Below, one piece after another: positions 54,101 through 64,000 of a stretch of 64,000 bases of DNA. Under the pieces are notes generated by a model. The model was not told the DNA's origin and did not search any database. It was given only the letters and a program-made list of their open reading frames with translations. The stretch is from Caprimulgus europaeus. Its lineage: Eukaryota; Chordata; Aves; Caprimulgiformes; Caprimulgidae. The position numbers and the translations under genes are program-made. The stretch is from positions 45,324,965-45,388,964 of the forward strand of contig OU015530.1 of the NCBI GenBank assembly GCA_907165065.1. The letters are read 5' to 3'. How positions within the stretch are numbered: position 1 is the first letter of the stretch; each line of letters starts with the position of its first letter.

Positions 54101-57100
54101 TTTAACCCCTAAATAAGGTAGATTTAAAAATTTTCTGAATGAATTTTTAAAAATTTATTTTGTTTAATATGGAATATGTTTTTTAATAACAAAATAGAAA
54201 TCTAACCTCAAGTTTTACTCAGTTATAATCACTTTCTTCTCTTTCCTCACACTTTAGGTTGGGTCATTATGATTTACTCTCATCAGCATAATGGAAATCT
54301 GTGACTCTCTCTTCTCTTATGAAACCCACTGCAGACAGGTGTCTAGAAAATGCATAATTTCCCATTAGCAGCAGTTGTTCTCCACGAATCTCTCAGTTCA
54401 GACCAGGATAAGTATTAAATTTGAAGTTAACAATGTAGAGAGATTCTTAGTGTATTCTTTCAAGTTATTAAAATTATTGGCCTTTATGTGATACATCATT
54501 ATTACAGTGATTATCTTTCTAGAAAGATGATTAAAAAGGATACTCATTGCACATTATTTTATTTTAATGTCATGATTACAATGGAGAACAGATAAATTAT
54601 TACTGCTTGTAGTATTTTAGGGTGATAAAGAAATGCATCTCCAAAAATAGGGAGTAGAGTAGTTGAAAGGGCTGTTCTTTAACTTCTGTCTTTTGTACTA
54701 CTTTTAATAGCCTGATGTTCAACTGATAGAGAAGTAATTTTACAATGTAATGCTCTTACAATATAATTGAGCTGCTGAAATGTTCTGCAAATTAAATGGC
54801 CTCTGTTCAAAGTCATAGCAGGAACATCATGGCCTGTGATGCACAGCAATGCCAATTCTGGAAAATGAGTTCAGCAAGGCAGAAATCTGATCAGAAGGTA
54901 TGAACTGTATCTCTACAATTAAAATTCTCCAGCATCCATGTAGCTAGATTACGATCACAATCTACTTCACTTTGCCTTCTCCCAGTTTCCCTTTCTTTTA
55001 CTTCCATTTGGCTTTGACAGGTGGGATGTCCCAGGCCATCTCCACAACTATGATATAATTATGGGAATACCCATGCAGTGCTGACTCCAAGGACTGTGTT
55101 CTGATCTTGTGCTATTCACAATGTGGAAATGCCAGAAGACAGAAAGCTGTCTCTAATTGAGGTTGTGCAGCTAACACTTTTGGTTGAATAGTGGATTAGT
55201 TTTGAAAAGCTTTCACTGAGGAACAATTTACTTAGCAAAGATGACTGCAGATTGGGAGCTTTTATGCAGAAACTAAATTTCATACAAGGTGCCCTCAAGA
55301 AAGATGGAGGATTTGAGGTCAGCAATCAGAAGTAAGTCTTTCACTTCTGGCTTTCCTATGTGTATAACATTTATTTTGCCTGTGAGACTTTAGGCATCAC
55401 ATACCAGAATGTGTTTGCAGATTTTGTCTTGCTGAACATGTTACTTCAGGTAACAAAATAACAATAATGGAAAGAAACAGAAGATTTTGACCTAGAGGAA
55501 TGAATTTTTGCATTTTCCTCTGTGATTTCCTGCCTTTTCCTAGTACTGTATGTAGGCAATGTTCTTTTTTAAAGAAAAACCAGGATAAGGTGCTTTTAGA
55601 GCCCCACTCGGCTTTTTAAACAATGCTTTCCTTGTCCTGACAAATTAAACACTCACTCCTTCTGTTCATTTCTCTAGAAATCAGTGTGAATAATTCCTAC
55701 ATCTGACAGACCATGTACAGTGTGATTAGCTACTTGTTTCTGGTACCTGTTTTTTCCTAAGGCTCTGTGGTGTCCTTGAAGGGCTACAGAAAATATTCAA
55801 AGGGAGGCTGATGGACAATCCATGTAATACTTTGGCTAACAAATCCAAGCTTTTCTTCTGCTTCAGCAAGCCTCTTTCTAAAGTATTTTACTGAAACTTA
55901 AACATGGAATATCTATAACACAGTTTATCAAATGTGATGCATTGATAGACAACTGTTTGTATAGGTCCACCAGAGACTTTCACATAACGTCTTGGTGCAC
56001 AGTCTGGAAAGCATCTTGATCTTTGAATGATTGGGAAAAAAACCACAGAATTTGCCTTGCAGCCCCGCTCCTGTCTCCCACTAGTCACACCAAATTGATC
56101 CCACGGAGCACTAACCCATATGAAATTCAAAAGATGACCCTAACTAAAGAATGCTCTAAACACAGATTTGTTTTTTTTTATTTTTTTTTTTAGTGAAGAT
56201 AAAGGTGGTAACAATTATCCACCTCATGGCCTGGAGATATGTGAAACACACAGTTACTTCAATTTAGAAGAAATCCATCTCAATTTTCAAAGTCTATAGC
56301 AATAGACACCATGTAAACGTACAGATAAATAGGAAATAATTTCTCCAAATTACCCATGTCTGAGAGACGTATTTAATGACTTCTGGATAGAAATATTGAC
56401 AACCCTTAGAACAACAGTCTCATGTTTTCTATTTAGTTAGCTCTTTGTACTCAGCAAAAATCCTTAAAATGGTACCAGTGTGGTTTAAACTTGGCAGCTG
56501 ACATTTCATCCCTCCTCAGGACAGTACTTCTCTCACAAAAAAAGGAGTTGATTAGAACAGCCAAGCAGTTGTTTTATTCTTATATGAGATTCCTAAAATA
56601 TCCCTAAAGGACTCAGTTCTAGAAATAATTTGGCTCACCACACTTCACCTTTTGTGAAGCCCAACTTCACCTTTAGTATAGCCCAAAGATCCTATGAATT
56701 AAAGATAAAGGTCTGGGTTCACTTCCATTGAAATGCTTGTTGATACCAGTGAGTAATATTCTTGTTGCTGGACCTGGGGTCCAGCCTAATAGAGGCATCT
56801 GGAAATAAACAGCTCAGTTTAACTATTGTCCTGCAGTGCTCCTGACACCAAATTCTATATGAATTTTGCCCTGGTTTTGGAGTGTCTATGCAGTTCTCAT
56901 AAGAACACTTCAGTTGGGGCACCAAAAGACATAATTCAGGTCTTCCCAGTCCCTACAGAGCTGCTCACTGCATCGCTGCAGGCAGCCTGCAGGCCCCTGC
57001 CAATACAGTCTGAACACCTTAACATGGAATACTTCTTCTGTTGATTTGTGAGAAATTAGTAGAGTAGTTGAGATAAATCCTGTTACAGGGTTACATCAAA

Positions 57101-57928
57101 AAACTGTTGCAAAGCAAAGGCCACCTCACAGAACAACTCTTTAGTAGATACATAATATAAATATATGCACACTTCTGCATCTGTGAAGTTAACTGTAGAT
57201 AAATTTATTTGAACCAAAGAGTCAACAGGCTCTTTCTTGAAACCAGAGTAGATAAAGAATATCATGAAGGTTCAGGTGCCTCAGCCAGCACCCAACAGAA
57301 AACCTCACCTGTCACCTTAGTGAGGACTGCGTTTTCCCTACAATTTGGCTCACCACCGTGCAATGTGCATTTAAGTGTTTGAAAGAATTGGTTTCTAAAA
57401 AGCAAGTGCTAGTGTGCACCAGCTTCTTAAAGTTTTGCCTGTTCCTTTGTATTTTGCCTGCCTCAATACCAGATGGGGTGTCATGGTGCAGAAGGCTCTG
57501 GTTTTCCAGCATACTGGCTGTACGCAACACAGGGCTGCCCCAGCTACCATTGCATGTCTCAAAAAGCAGCAACGTACAGCCTCCAGCACCCACCCTGGAG
57601 AACCACTTCCAGGATCTTGGACAAAGCATATTTCCAGAAACGAGGCAGAACCTGTTTACCAGACCACATTTGTCGCTGTACTAGTTGCATATGACTATGT
57701 TTGCCTTTACTTTCCAGCCTACCAGCAGAGAGCCATTCAGTTGCTGAAGAGACAGGATCCTGGTATGAAAGATGACCCAGGAACAGGGAAAATGTGGTGA
57801 TAAACATGGTTTTAGCTGCATTCCCTCTTGTTGTATTTCCCCTCTTTGCCTATCTTGATCCCTTTCCGCCGCATTGTGCTAGCGTGCCAGGACGAGGTGA
57901 GTGTCCTTGAGGCAAGCAATGGGAGATA
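51166..57928. other. Intergenic stretch, nothing recognised
   Basis: About 6.8 kb of AT-rich sequence without recognisable exons, RNA genes or mobile elements. T-runs occur near 56170-56192. Overlapping open frames at 57312-57800 on both strands have no family features. Confidence 0.5.
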
Positions 57929-58008
57929 ATCATAGAATGGTTTGGGTTGGAAGAGACCTTAAAGATCATCCAGTTCCAATCCCCCGTGCCATGAGCAGGG
58001 CCATCGTA
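57929..58008 (-). mobile_element. CR1 3' end fragment, reverse orientation
   Basis: The + strand reads ATCATAGAATGGTTTGGG, then TTGGAAGAGACCTTAAAG and ATCATCCAGTTCCAATCCCC, the complement of a CR1 terminus. It is about 80 bp long, from the same general tail type as the copy at 37111. It abuts an LTR fossil. Confidence 0.9.
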
Positions 58009-58019
58009 TGCACATAGGT

Positions 58020-58546
58020 GTGATACCAAACGAACATACCCTTCTGCTTAAACAACGTGATATTGAAAGATACTTACATATCTGCTAGGCCTACTGAAGT
58101 TTATAGTAGATTTGAGGAGCTGAGTCCTAGCAATAGGGTAGATAAGGTAGTGATGCTGGACTAAACCAGTTTTGTGGAGATAGAAATGTTGTAAACAGGC
58201 CAAAAGGTGAACTAAGCATGTGCAAAAGAGAAGTTCAACTAAAGAGCACAGAGACAGAAGTTTCATGACCACCAGAGGACCCCCAAAGAACATCAAAAGG
58301 ACATCAGTGTGCATGTGAAAGGGACATTTACATATTTTAATGAGTTCTTGGAAATGTGATAAGTATTTTGATAATTTCTTAGAAAAGTAATGAATGTGCA
58401 TGTTTTGATAGTATAAAGCTTTTGTAGAGAAATGAGTCGGGATGCACAGTAGGTGGAATGATCCTCCATGCATCCGGCACCATAATAAAGAATCCCTGCT
58501 TCTTAAGACTAGGTTGGTGTTAAGTTCATTCCTGATTTCAGTGACA
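58020..58546 (+). mobile_element. LTR fossil, ERVL-like, probable solo LTR
   Basis: The right half matches the remembered end of avian ERVL-type LTRs: ATGAGTCGGGATGCACAG, then a CCATGCATCCGGC block, AATAAAG at 58484-58490 acting as the LTR poly(A) signal, CCCTGCTTCTTAAGACT, and a terminal segment with GGTGTTAAG and ATTCCTGATTTCAGTGACA ending in CA at 58546. No internal retroviral genes adjoin it, so it is read as a solo LTR of moderate age. The left edge is uncertain, by up to a few tens of bases, and no target duplication was identified by eye. Confidence 0.7.
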
Positions 58547-60208
58547 GATGTATATAGATGCATACAGGCCCTATGCACCTCCCAACTCTCCCAGCCCCCT
58601 CCAGCTTTGTCACAGGCCAGCCCATCTGTACCCTGGCCTGGCCTGGCTCCTTCTATGCCCCAACCCATGGTAAGTCCATTATCCAGAAGGCCTTGCTTCA
58701 GTGTGGCCTTGGCAGTAGCTCTTCCACTGGCAATGTTTTCTGTCCCTCCAGAGCTGTCTCTTAGCTCTTTGCATTTACCAGAGCTCAGGTGGTTATTTTG
58801 GGGAAGGTGGCTCCCATTTGTACCTTGGTACCTGGTAATTTGAAGTGAATGCCACCAGGAGGGATGGTAGTGGCAGTGAAATGTAGCGTGGGTGCCAGAA
58901 AACTGTGAGGAAAAGCTGCCCTGCTTGCAGCCATAGGCCTTCTGGAGATTTGGGGTGATTTAAGTTGGCTTAATTGGACAGGCTTATATCTAAGAGAAAA
59001 GCCTTTGCAAAAGCTGCTTTAGACAGTTGACGCAAACTCGAACATGGGCCAAGAAGCTTTGCTGGCAGAAACCGTTACTGGAGACAGGCCTGCAAACATG
59101 AGCGCGTTTTTGAAGGCTCTTTTTTAATGGGTTTTCCATGAGAAGGAGTTTGCTTTGCTGTTAGGTCTGTGCTAGCTGTGTGAGCACTCAGGCAGGCAGC
59201 TGTCAGTCTTGCTGGGGAGACTGATCTTAAAGAACAGAAGGAGCTCTGTCCTTCTTTTGAAGATTTGTGTATTATTTAGATCCAAACACATGGTGGTGTT
59301 AGTCTGAAGAGGTCTGCAGCTGGGAAGACTTTTCATTACTTTGACTGTTTCTCTTTAAAATGAAAATAATTGTGGCTCTCTGTCAGGTGCCAAGTTCCCT
59401 TAAATGCTAGTGCCCACTAGGAGACAGAGCCCCATCTGCCCAACGCCCACTGATGGCCATCAGGAATGGAGAACTTGGGGGCGTTTTTCAGAAAATGAGT
59501 GCTTCCTCTTGGCTGACAGTCTTGTGTGAATAAGGATGGGAAGCTTTACAGCCCACGGGTCTGATGGGCATCCAAGTCTAGTCCCTGGCCCAGGCTGCAC
59601 CCCCATTGCCTTCCTTCTCCCCTCTGCCATAAGATGCTGGTGAGCTGGGGTTGGGCCCAAGCAGGGCTCTTAGGGAGGGTGGGGGGTTGCATCCACACTA
59701 AATGCCAGAGCTAGGACAGTTCTCAAACAATGTCTGAAAATGATAGACTGGGGTATAGGACCTCAATTCCACGTATTTCTTTGCTCTTTATCGGTACTTA
59801 GCTAGCTCAGCTAATAAAGATTGCGAGTGTTTCAGGGAACTTTAGGTTGAAGCATCTTACATTTTATTTGAACATATTTGCTGCTCTCTAGAGGAGCTTT
59901 TGGAACTTGCATGGTTTAAGGACACGGTTATGCACTTTAAGCCATCCTAAAGTCTAGATAAATTAAGAAAACAAAAGAAACAAAGCAAACCAAAGTAAAC
60001 AATAGCCTCCCTAAAATGTTGCCAGGAAATTAAGTAGCAGCAAAATAAATTTTGAAGTATAAAGAACAGATAAGATAACATTCTGCAAAGAGGTAGAAGA
60101 AAGCACATAGATGCCACTACAGGTGAGGGGACTGCCAAAAGAAATGATACTAAAATAAAACCTTTTCAATAAATGATTATTATACTGAATAAATTATTAT
60201 TATACTAA
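58547..60208. other. Intergenic stretch, nothing recognised
   Basis: No gene or repeat is recognised, apart from an imperfect tandem pair of about 21 bp at 60166-60208 (two copies of an ATAAAT-ATTATTATACT unit) immediately before an unusual open frame. Confidence 0.5.
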
Positions 60209-60538
60209 TCAAGAACGTTGTCAAGAATAACCCCTCCCAAATCCTTAGCAGAAGATATGCAGAGTGCTTTTAAGGTGGGGTCAAAGAGGCCGGACCAGTG
60301 GCTAAGAAAAAAAAACCTCTCTACTGAACAATCAAAACTAGAAATCGTACCAGCTTGTACAAAGACAAGACAGAGCCCAGCAAAAAGTGTAAAACTTGAG
60401 GAAGCAGCAAGTAAAGAATCCACCACTGAGAAAATACTGAAATCTTGCAACATAGATGTAACTGATGATAAAAAGAATCTCCAGTCTCTCTTGGCAGGGT
60501 TCAGCTCAAGATTAAGTCACCTACATTTTGTCCCATAG
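60209..60538 (+). CDS. Unrecognised open frame, lysine-rich (possible orphan exon or fossil coding piece)
   Basis: An open frame of about 110 codons runs from just after a stop at 60206 to TAG at 60536-60538. It has no in-frame ATG near its left end; the first is at about 60257. I do not recognise the product. The translation is hydrophilic and rich in Lys, Ser, Glu and Thr (VGSKRPDQWLRKKNLSTEQS, KTRQSPAKSVKLEEAASKES, CNIDVTDDKKNLQSLLAGFS), with no membrane segment, and looks more like real protein than its neighbours do. No convincing acceptor precedes it and no clear family motif is seen. It could be one exon of an unannotated gene, a remnant of a retroposed mRNA, or chance in A-rich DNA. 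Confidence 0.25.
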   Translation, partial: SRTLSRITPPKSLAEDMQSAFKVGSKRPDQWLRKKNLSTEQSKLEIVPACTKTRQSPAKSVKLEEAASKESTTEKILKSCNIDVTDDKKNLQSLLAGFSSRLSHLHFVP

Positions 60539-63500
60539 CTGTGAGGTAGGTGTCCAAACAGATCCGCTCAAATCCAGATCTGGGCTCCAGACAGTTGCCC
60601 ACAAGAGGTATCTTGTGTTATTAGAGTTGCCAGAGGGTACCTGATATATTTACCTGAGGCTTTCAGAAAATTACAGGAGACCCATGATCACTTGGAGAGG
60701 CAGGTAGAAACTAAATAGGAGTCTCCAGGATCACCTGGAACCTATGTCTAGGCAACTGAATTAAGGCCCAAAAGTTTACATTAGAGGGAACTGACTCACC
60801 TGCCAGGACCCACTGAGTAACATTACTAACACTCTGTTGACTGCAACAGGAGTTTATGTAATAGCTTATCTTTAAAAAAAACCCAACAGTGTATTTAGAT
60901 ACCTACTTGCATTTAGCTGTCTTAGTCTTGAGCTGAACTTCAGCCTTTACCTAAACATGGCACTTGCAAGGGCAGAAAAAAAGAAGAAAGAAAAAAAGAA
61001 AGAATTAAAGTATTGAGAAATATTTAAGCAATAGTCACAGCAGGAGAAGTACTACTGTAGAGGATGTTACCTTTCATGAAATGTGATATTGTTTTTGCTC
61101 AACAAAAGAGACAGAGAAAGTAAAGTCAGGAGAATATTGACTTGGAATATCATACAATGTCAAACATTTTAATGGTAGAATTATTTAGGAAAAGAGCAGA
61201 AAAAAACCCCACACTGGTCATGCCTTTCATAGATTTAAAAAAGACATCTTTCAAGTCACCACTGCAATAGTCCGAAATCTTATAAAACGCGAAAAGAAGC
61301 ATTGAGACTAAAACTAACTTTCACAGTTACAGTCAACATGGCCACACAGCTGCAGACTGTGCTCTTCTAATTCTTGTATGTATTGTTTCTAATTGCTTAC
61401 TTCAGAGAAGTGCATATAAAGAAGTGCTGCAGTTCCACAGGAATGTGCTAGGTGATGTAAATACACAGCTAGACCAATGCTTCAATAGAAATGAAAAGAT
61501 TGTCTAGTGTTGACAGAGATGTATGATCCCTAATTATCAGAAAACACAGCACGTCAGAATCTGCCAGCTCAGCCATTGCCTCAAAAGACAAAATATTTAG
61601 AGGCAGACACATTGCATTTTAGGTGACACTAAATAAAAGTTTGTTCTGCCCACTGTTTGTGCCAGCTGACTGGAAATGAAAAATGGCAGGAGTTCCCTAA
61701 AATAAATTATCTTACTTTTCTCAAAGATAAAATATAGTATCACAATGTAAAATAACATAGCCTTTTTCTTTCAAGAGACTGACATTATCTAGATAATACC
61801 TTATATTCAAAATCTTCCATAATTTAGTTGTGATGAAGCCAGCAGAGGGTCTACAAAAGTTGCTCTATGAACATTATTCTCTTTCAACTTCCACAGATTT
61901 TTCACTGTTGGCTTTTGGACCTTACAGAAAATTCTACCCTTAATAACTCTACCCAGAATAATTCTCCATTACTTTATTTTAAGACATGCAGAAGTATATT
62001 TTTTTTAATTCTCATCTGTCCTATTTTCCCAGAAGGAGTTACGTTTGAAAGCACTATGTAAATTCATGAGTTAAACCCTAATTCAGAAAAGCACTCTTGT
62101 TCAGGAAAACATTTGCGCATACACTTACTTTAAGCATCTTATAAAATCTCACAGAAATCAATAGAACTTTGGCATGTACTTCAATAGTCCTTACCACCTT
62201 ACATGCTTATGATCCACTGCTATTCAAGAAGGCAATCAAGCACAAGTTTCTGAATCAGGATCTAAAGGTATTCTGTGAAAACCATTTCTATTCCAAGCTC
62301 TACTAATAAATTAGGTTTTTTGTGATTTTGCTTTTTTTTTTCATTAAGAATGTATAATGTGAATGTGCTTTGCTTCATTTTAAGCTGCAAAGGCCCATTT
62401 TATATACTGCTTGTTAAATCAGATTCTAATGATTCTTTCCCTCATGCAAATCTTTCCTCTCATTCATGGATTGTATTTAAATTCTGCTCAGCTTGCATTC
62501 ATGATGCCTTGTCAGTGATTTGCATTGCTCTGATGCGTTTGCCCTGGTTGCACCCCTCACTCACTTTGGCTTGAGAACATAGAAGCCATAAATAACTCTT
62601 TAGCTGCTAAAAACAACACACACAATTCTTGTACACTAATGAGCTAGAGGATGGCAGCAACGAAACTCCTTGTGGGTCTCTCTGGTTTCCTGATCTGACT
62701 GTTCCTAACGCTCTGCTCCATATCCTGGAAAACTGTGATTTTTCTGAATTGTTATAGGCCAAATATTGCTTCCCTGGGGTTTTGCAAAAAGAGTAAAGTC
62801 AGCTTAAAAATCATAGCGGTAAATGTGGTTTTTGCCCAGCAGGTTTGGGGAAAGAAAGTAGCGCAGCTGCCTGCGAGCGGCTGCTCTCCCTCTCCAGATG
62901 GCAGCAAGGCACAGAGCACGCACCGCCCAGAGCTGCAGGTTCTGTAGCTGGATGGGAAACAGCTCTCCTTCCCTTCCCAAAAGTCAGATGTAATTTTATT
63001 CCCACCCTACATTTGGACAGAAAGCCAAAGCCAGGCGTTTGTTTCATAAACCAGATTGCGACATTTTCTGATTTACATTGAAAGAGACAGTTTAGATTTC
63101 AGACACTGAGAAATGATGTCTATCATGTCTAACATACCTTTTGAACCAAGTCAGTTCATATCATGAAAATTGTTCTTTCTAGTTTCAGAAGGTGTGAAAA
63201 CGAGACATTCTAGTTGTAGGTTTATTTTCTGGAAAAAAATTAAGTAGGAAAAAAATAACAGAGACCCATGTGCTTTGTGAAAAATGTTAGGTATAATTTA
63301 GCTATGACAAAGGTTTGGAGGAAAGAACATTTAAAACATACATGAAAGCATCTAACAAGTCGTGTATAAGGCAAAAATGCTTGAAAAAGAACTTTTTTTC
63401 TGCAACATATTAAAAAAACCCCCAGACATTATCCAAGAGAGGTGGTCCAGCTTTCTCCTTTATAGTATATTGGGCACGTGGAGTAACTTGCCCACATCTT

Positions 63501-63574
63501 TCTGACTATATTTGTGTTTTCTTGGAAATCTGTGTTTTGAAGAAGCACGCCCTAGCTCTGTATTTCTCTCGGCT
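60539..63574. other. Intergenic stretch, nothing recognised
   Basis: AT-rich sequence with a purine-rich AAG run at about 60974-61008. No exon or mobile element is recognised. Confidence 0.5.
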
Positions 63575-63910
63575 GGTTGTCAGTCCCGCTGCCCGGCGGG
63601 TGACAGCGGCAGGGCTGGGCTCGGCCACCCGGCAGGGGGACGGGAGGGGACACCCCCCGCGCTCCACGGGTTGAGGAGGTGGGGCAGGGGGCTGCGAACG
63701 GCAGCTGCGGAGCCTGCGAGGACAGGGGCAGGGCAGGGGCTCGGAGTGCGCTCCCCAGTCTCTCCCAGTTGAGGGCACTGCTGGATGGCGCAGAGCGGCC
63801 GCCCCCGCCCTGTCCCTGTCTCGGTCCCGGTCCCACCGCCCCACCGAGCCTGTTGCTGCACACCGGTACCACCGCAGCTCCTCCCGCTGCCGGCATTTCT
63901 TGCCCGATGC
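63575..63910. promoter_or_regulatory. CpG island with GC boxes
   Basis: A sharp change from AT-rich DNA to about 335 bp of very G/C-rich sequence with several dozen CpG dinucleotides. It includes CCGCCCCCGCCC at 63799-63810 (Sp1/KLF-type GC boxes), a NotI-type GCGGCCGC at 63795-63802, and several G-runs (63634-63650, 63678-63690 and 63722-63740). Such islands mark promoters or Polycomb/CGI-type enhancers. Open frames through it on both strands reflect its low stop-codon frequency and show no family motif. In mammals the next gene is FZD8, but no Frizzled coding sequence is visible here. Confidence 0.8.
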
Positions 63911-64000
63911 AACTCCAAACGGCTCTAACCCTTCTTTTCCATAGCCTCTGCCTTAGAGAATGGGAAGAACTAGCCATTTTTCTCCACTCTTTTAAAAGCC

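Noticed and set aside
58048-58668. Antisense open frame of 206 codons across the ERVL-like LTR
   Set aside because: It covers LTR fossil sequence in reverse and has no retroviral or host protein features.
63506-63977. Open frames through the CpG island on both strands
   Set aside because: G/C-rich DNA lacks stop codons. The translations are Pro/Arg/Gly-rich and overlap on both strands, with no Frizzled or other family signature.

Overview
The window looks like bird nuclear DNA. It is AT-rich, has large introns, carries CR1 LINE copies in several states of decay with the avian-type tail (ATTCTGTGATTCTGTGA), and has LTR fossils resembling avian ERVs. Two host genes can be read with confidence, both on the + strand and in the same order as on human 10p11.21 (known from memory, not checked here): CCNY (cyclin Y), then GJD4 (a delta connexin). 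FZD8, the next gene in mammals, is not visible before the window ends.

Positions 1-28522 hold the 3' half of CCNY. Five coding exons (2638-2695, 2796-2915, 17673-17839, 22417-22579, 28406-28522) join in phase with GT/AG sites and encode the last 207 or so residues, covering the cyclin box and the C-terminal phosphorylation tail. The 5' exons with the N-myristoylation start lie upstream. Introns range from 100 bp to 14.8 kb. The largest holds a CR1 3' fragment (7800-8805), an older reversed CR1 scrap (9281-9460), a pyrimidine minisatellite and an inverted LTR fossil (about 16120-16830). The 3' UTR begins at 28523 and carries a strong G-quadruplex motif.

Positions 29.6-46.3 kb are intergenic or far 3' UTR. 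The main feature is an old, nearly 1.2 kb CR1 (33488-34722) split by a young, very short CR1 tail with a visible 7-bp target duplication.

Positions 46438-50665 hold complete GJD4: a 64-bp first coding exon, a 2.98 kb intron and a 1181-bp second exon, giving 414 residues with all six extracellular-loop cysteines and a C-terminal SEWV tail. A poly(A) signal follows at 51139. The two genes are not functionally linked as far as known: cyclin Y tethers and activates CDK14/CDK16 at the plasma membrane, and GJD4 forms gap-junction channels.

Positions 51.2-64 kb are intergenic, with a CR1 scrap and an ERVL-like solo LTR fossil side by side (57929-58546), an unexplained lysine-rich open frame (60209-60538) and a compact CpG island at the right edge (63575-63910). 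I did not find a novel multi-gene system. The points most worth a second look are the CpG island, the 3' UTR G-quadruplex, the nested CR1, the unexplained open frame and a splice acceptor just upstream of the GJD4 start.
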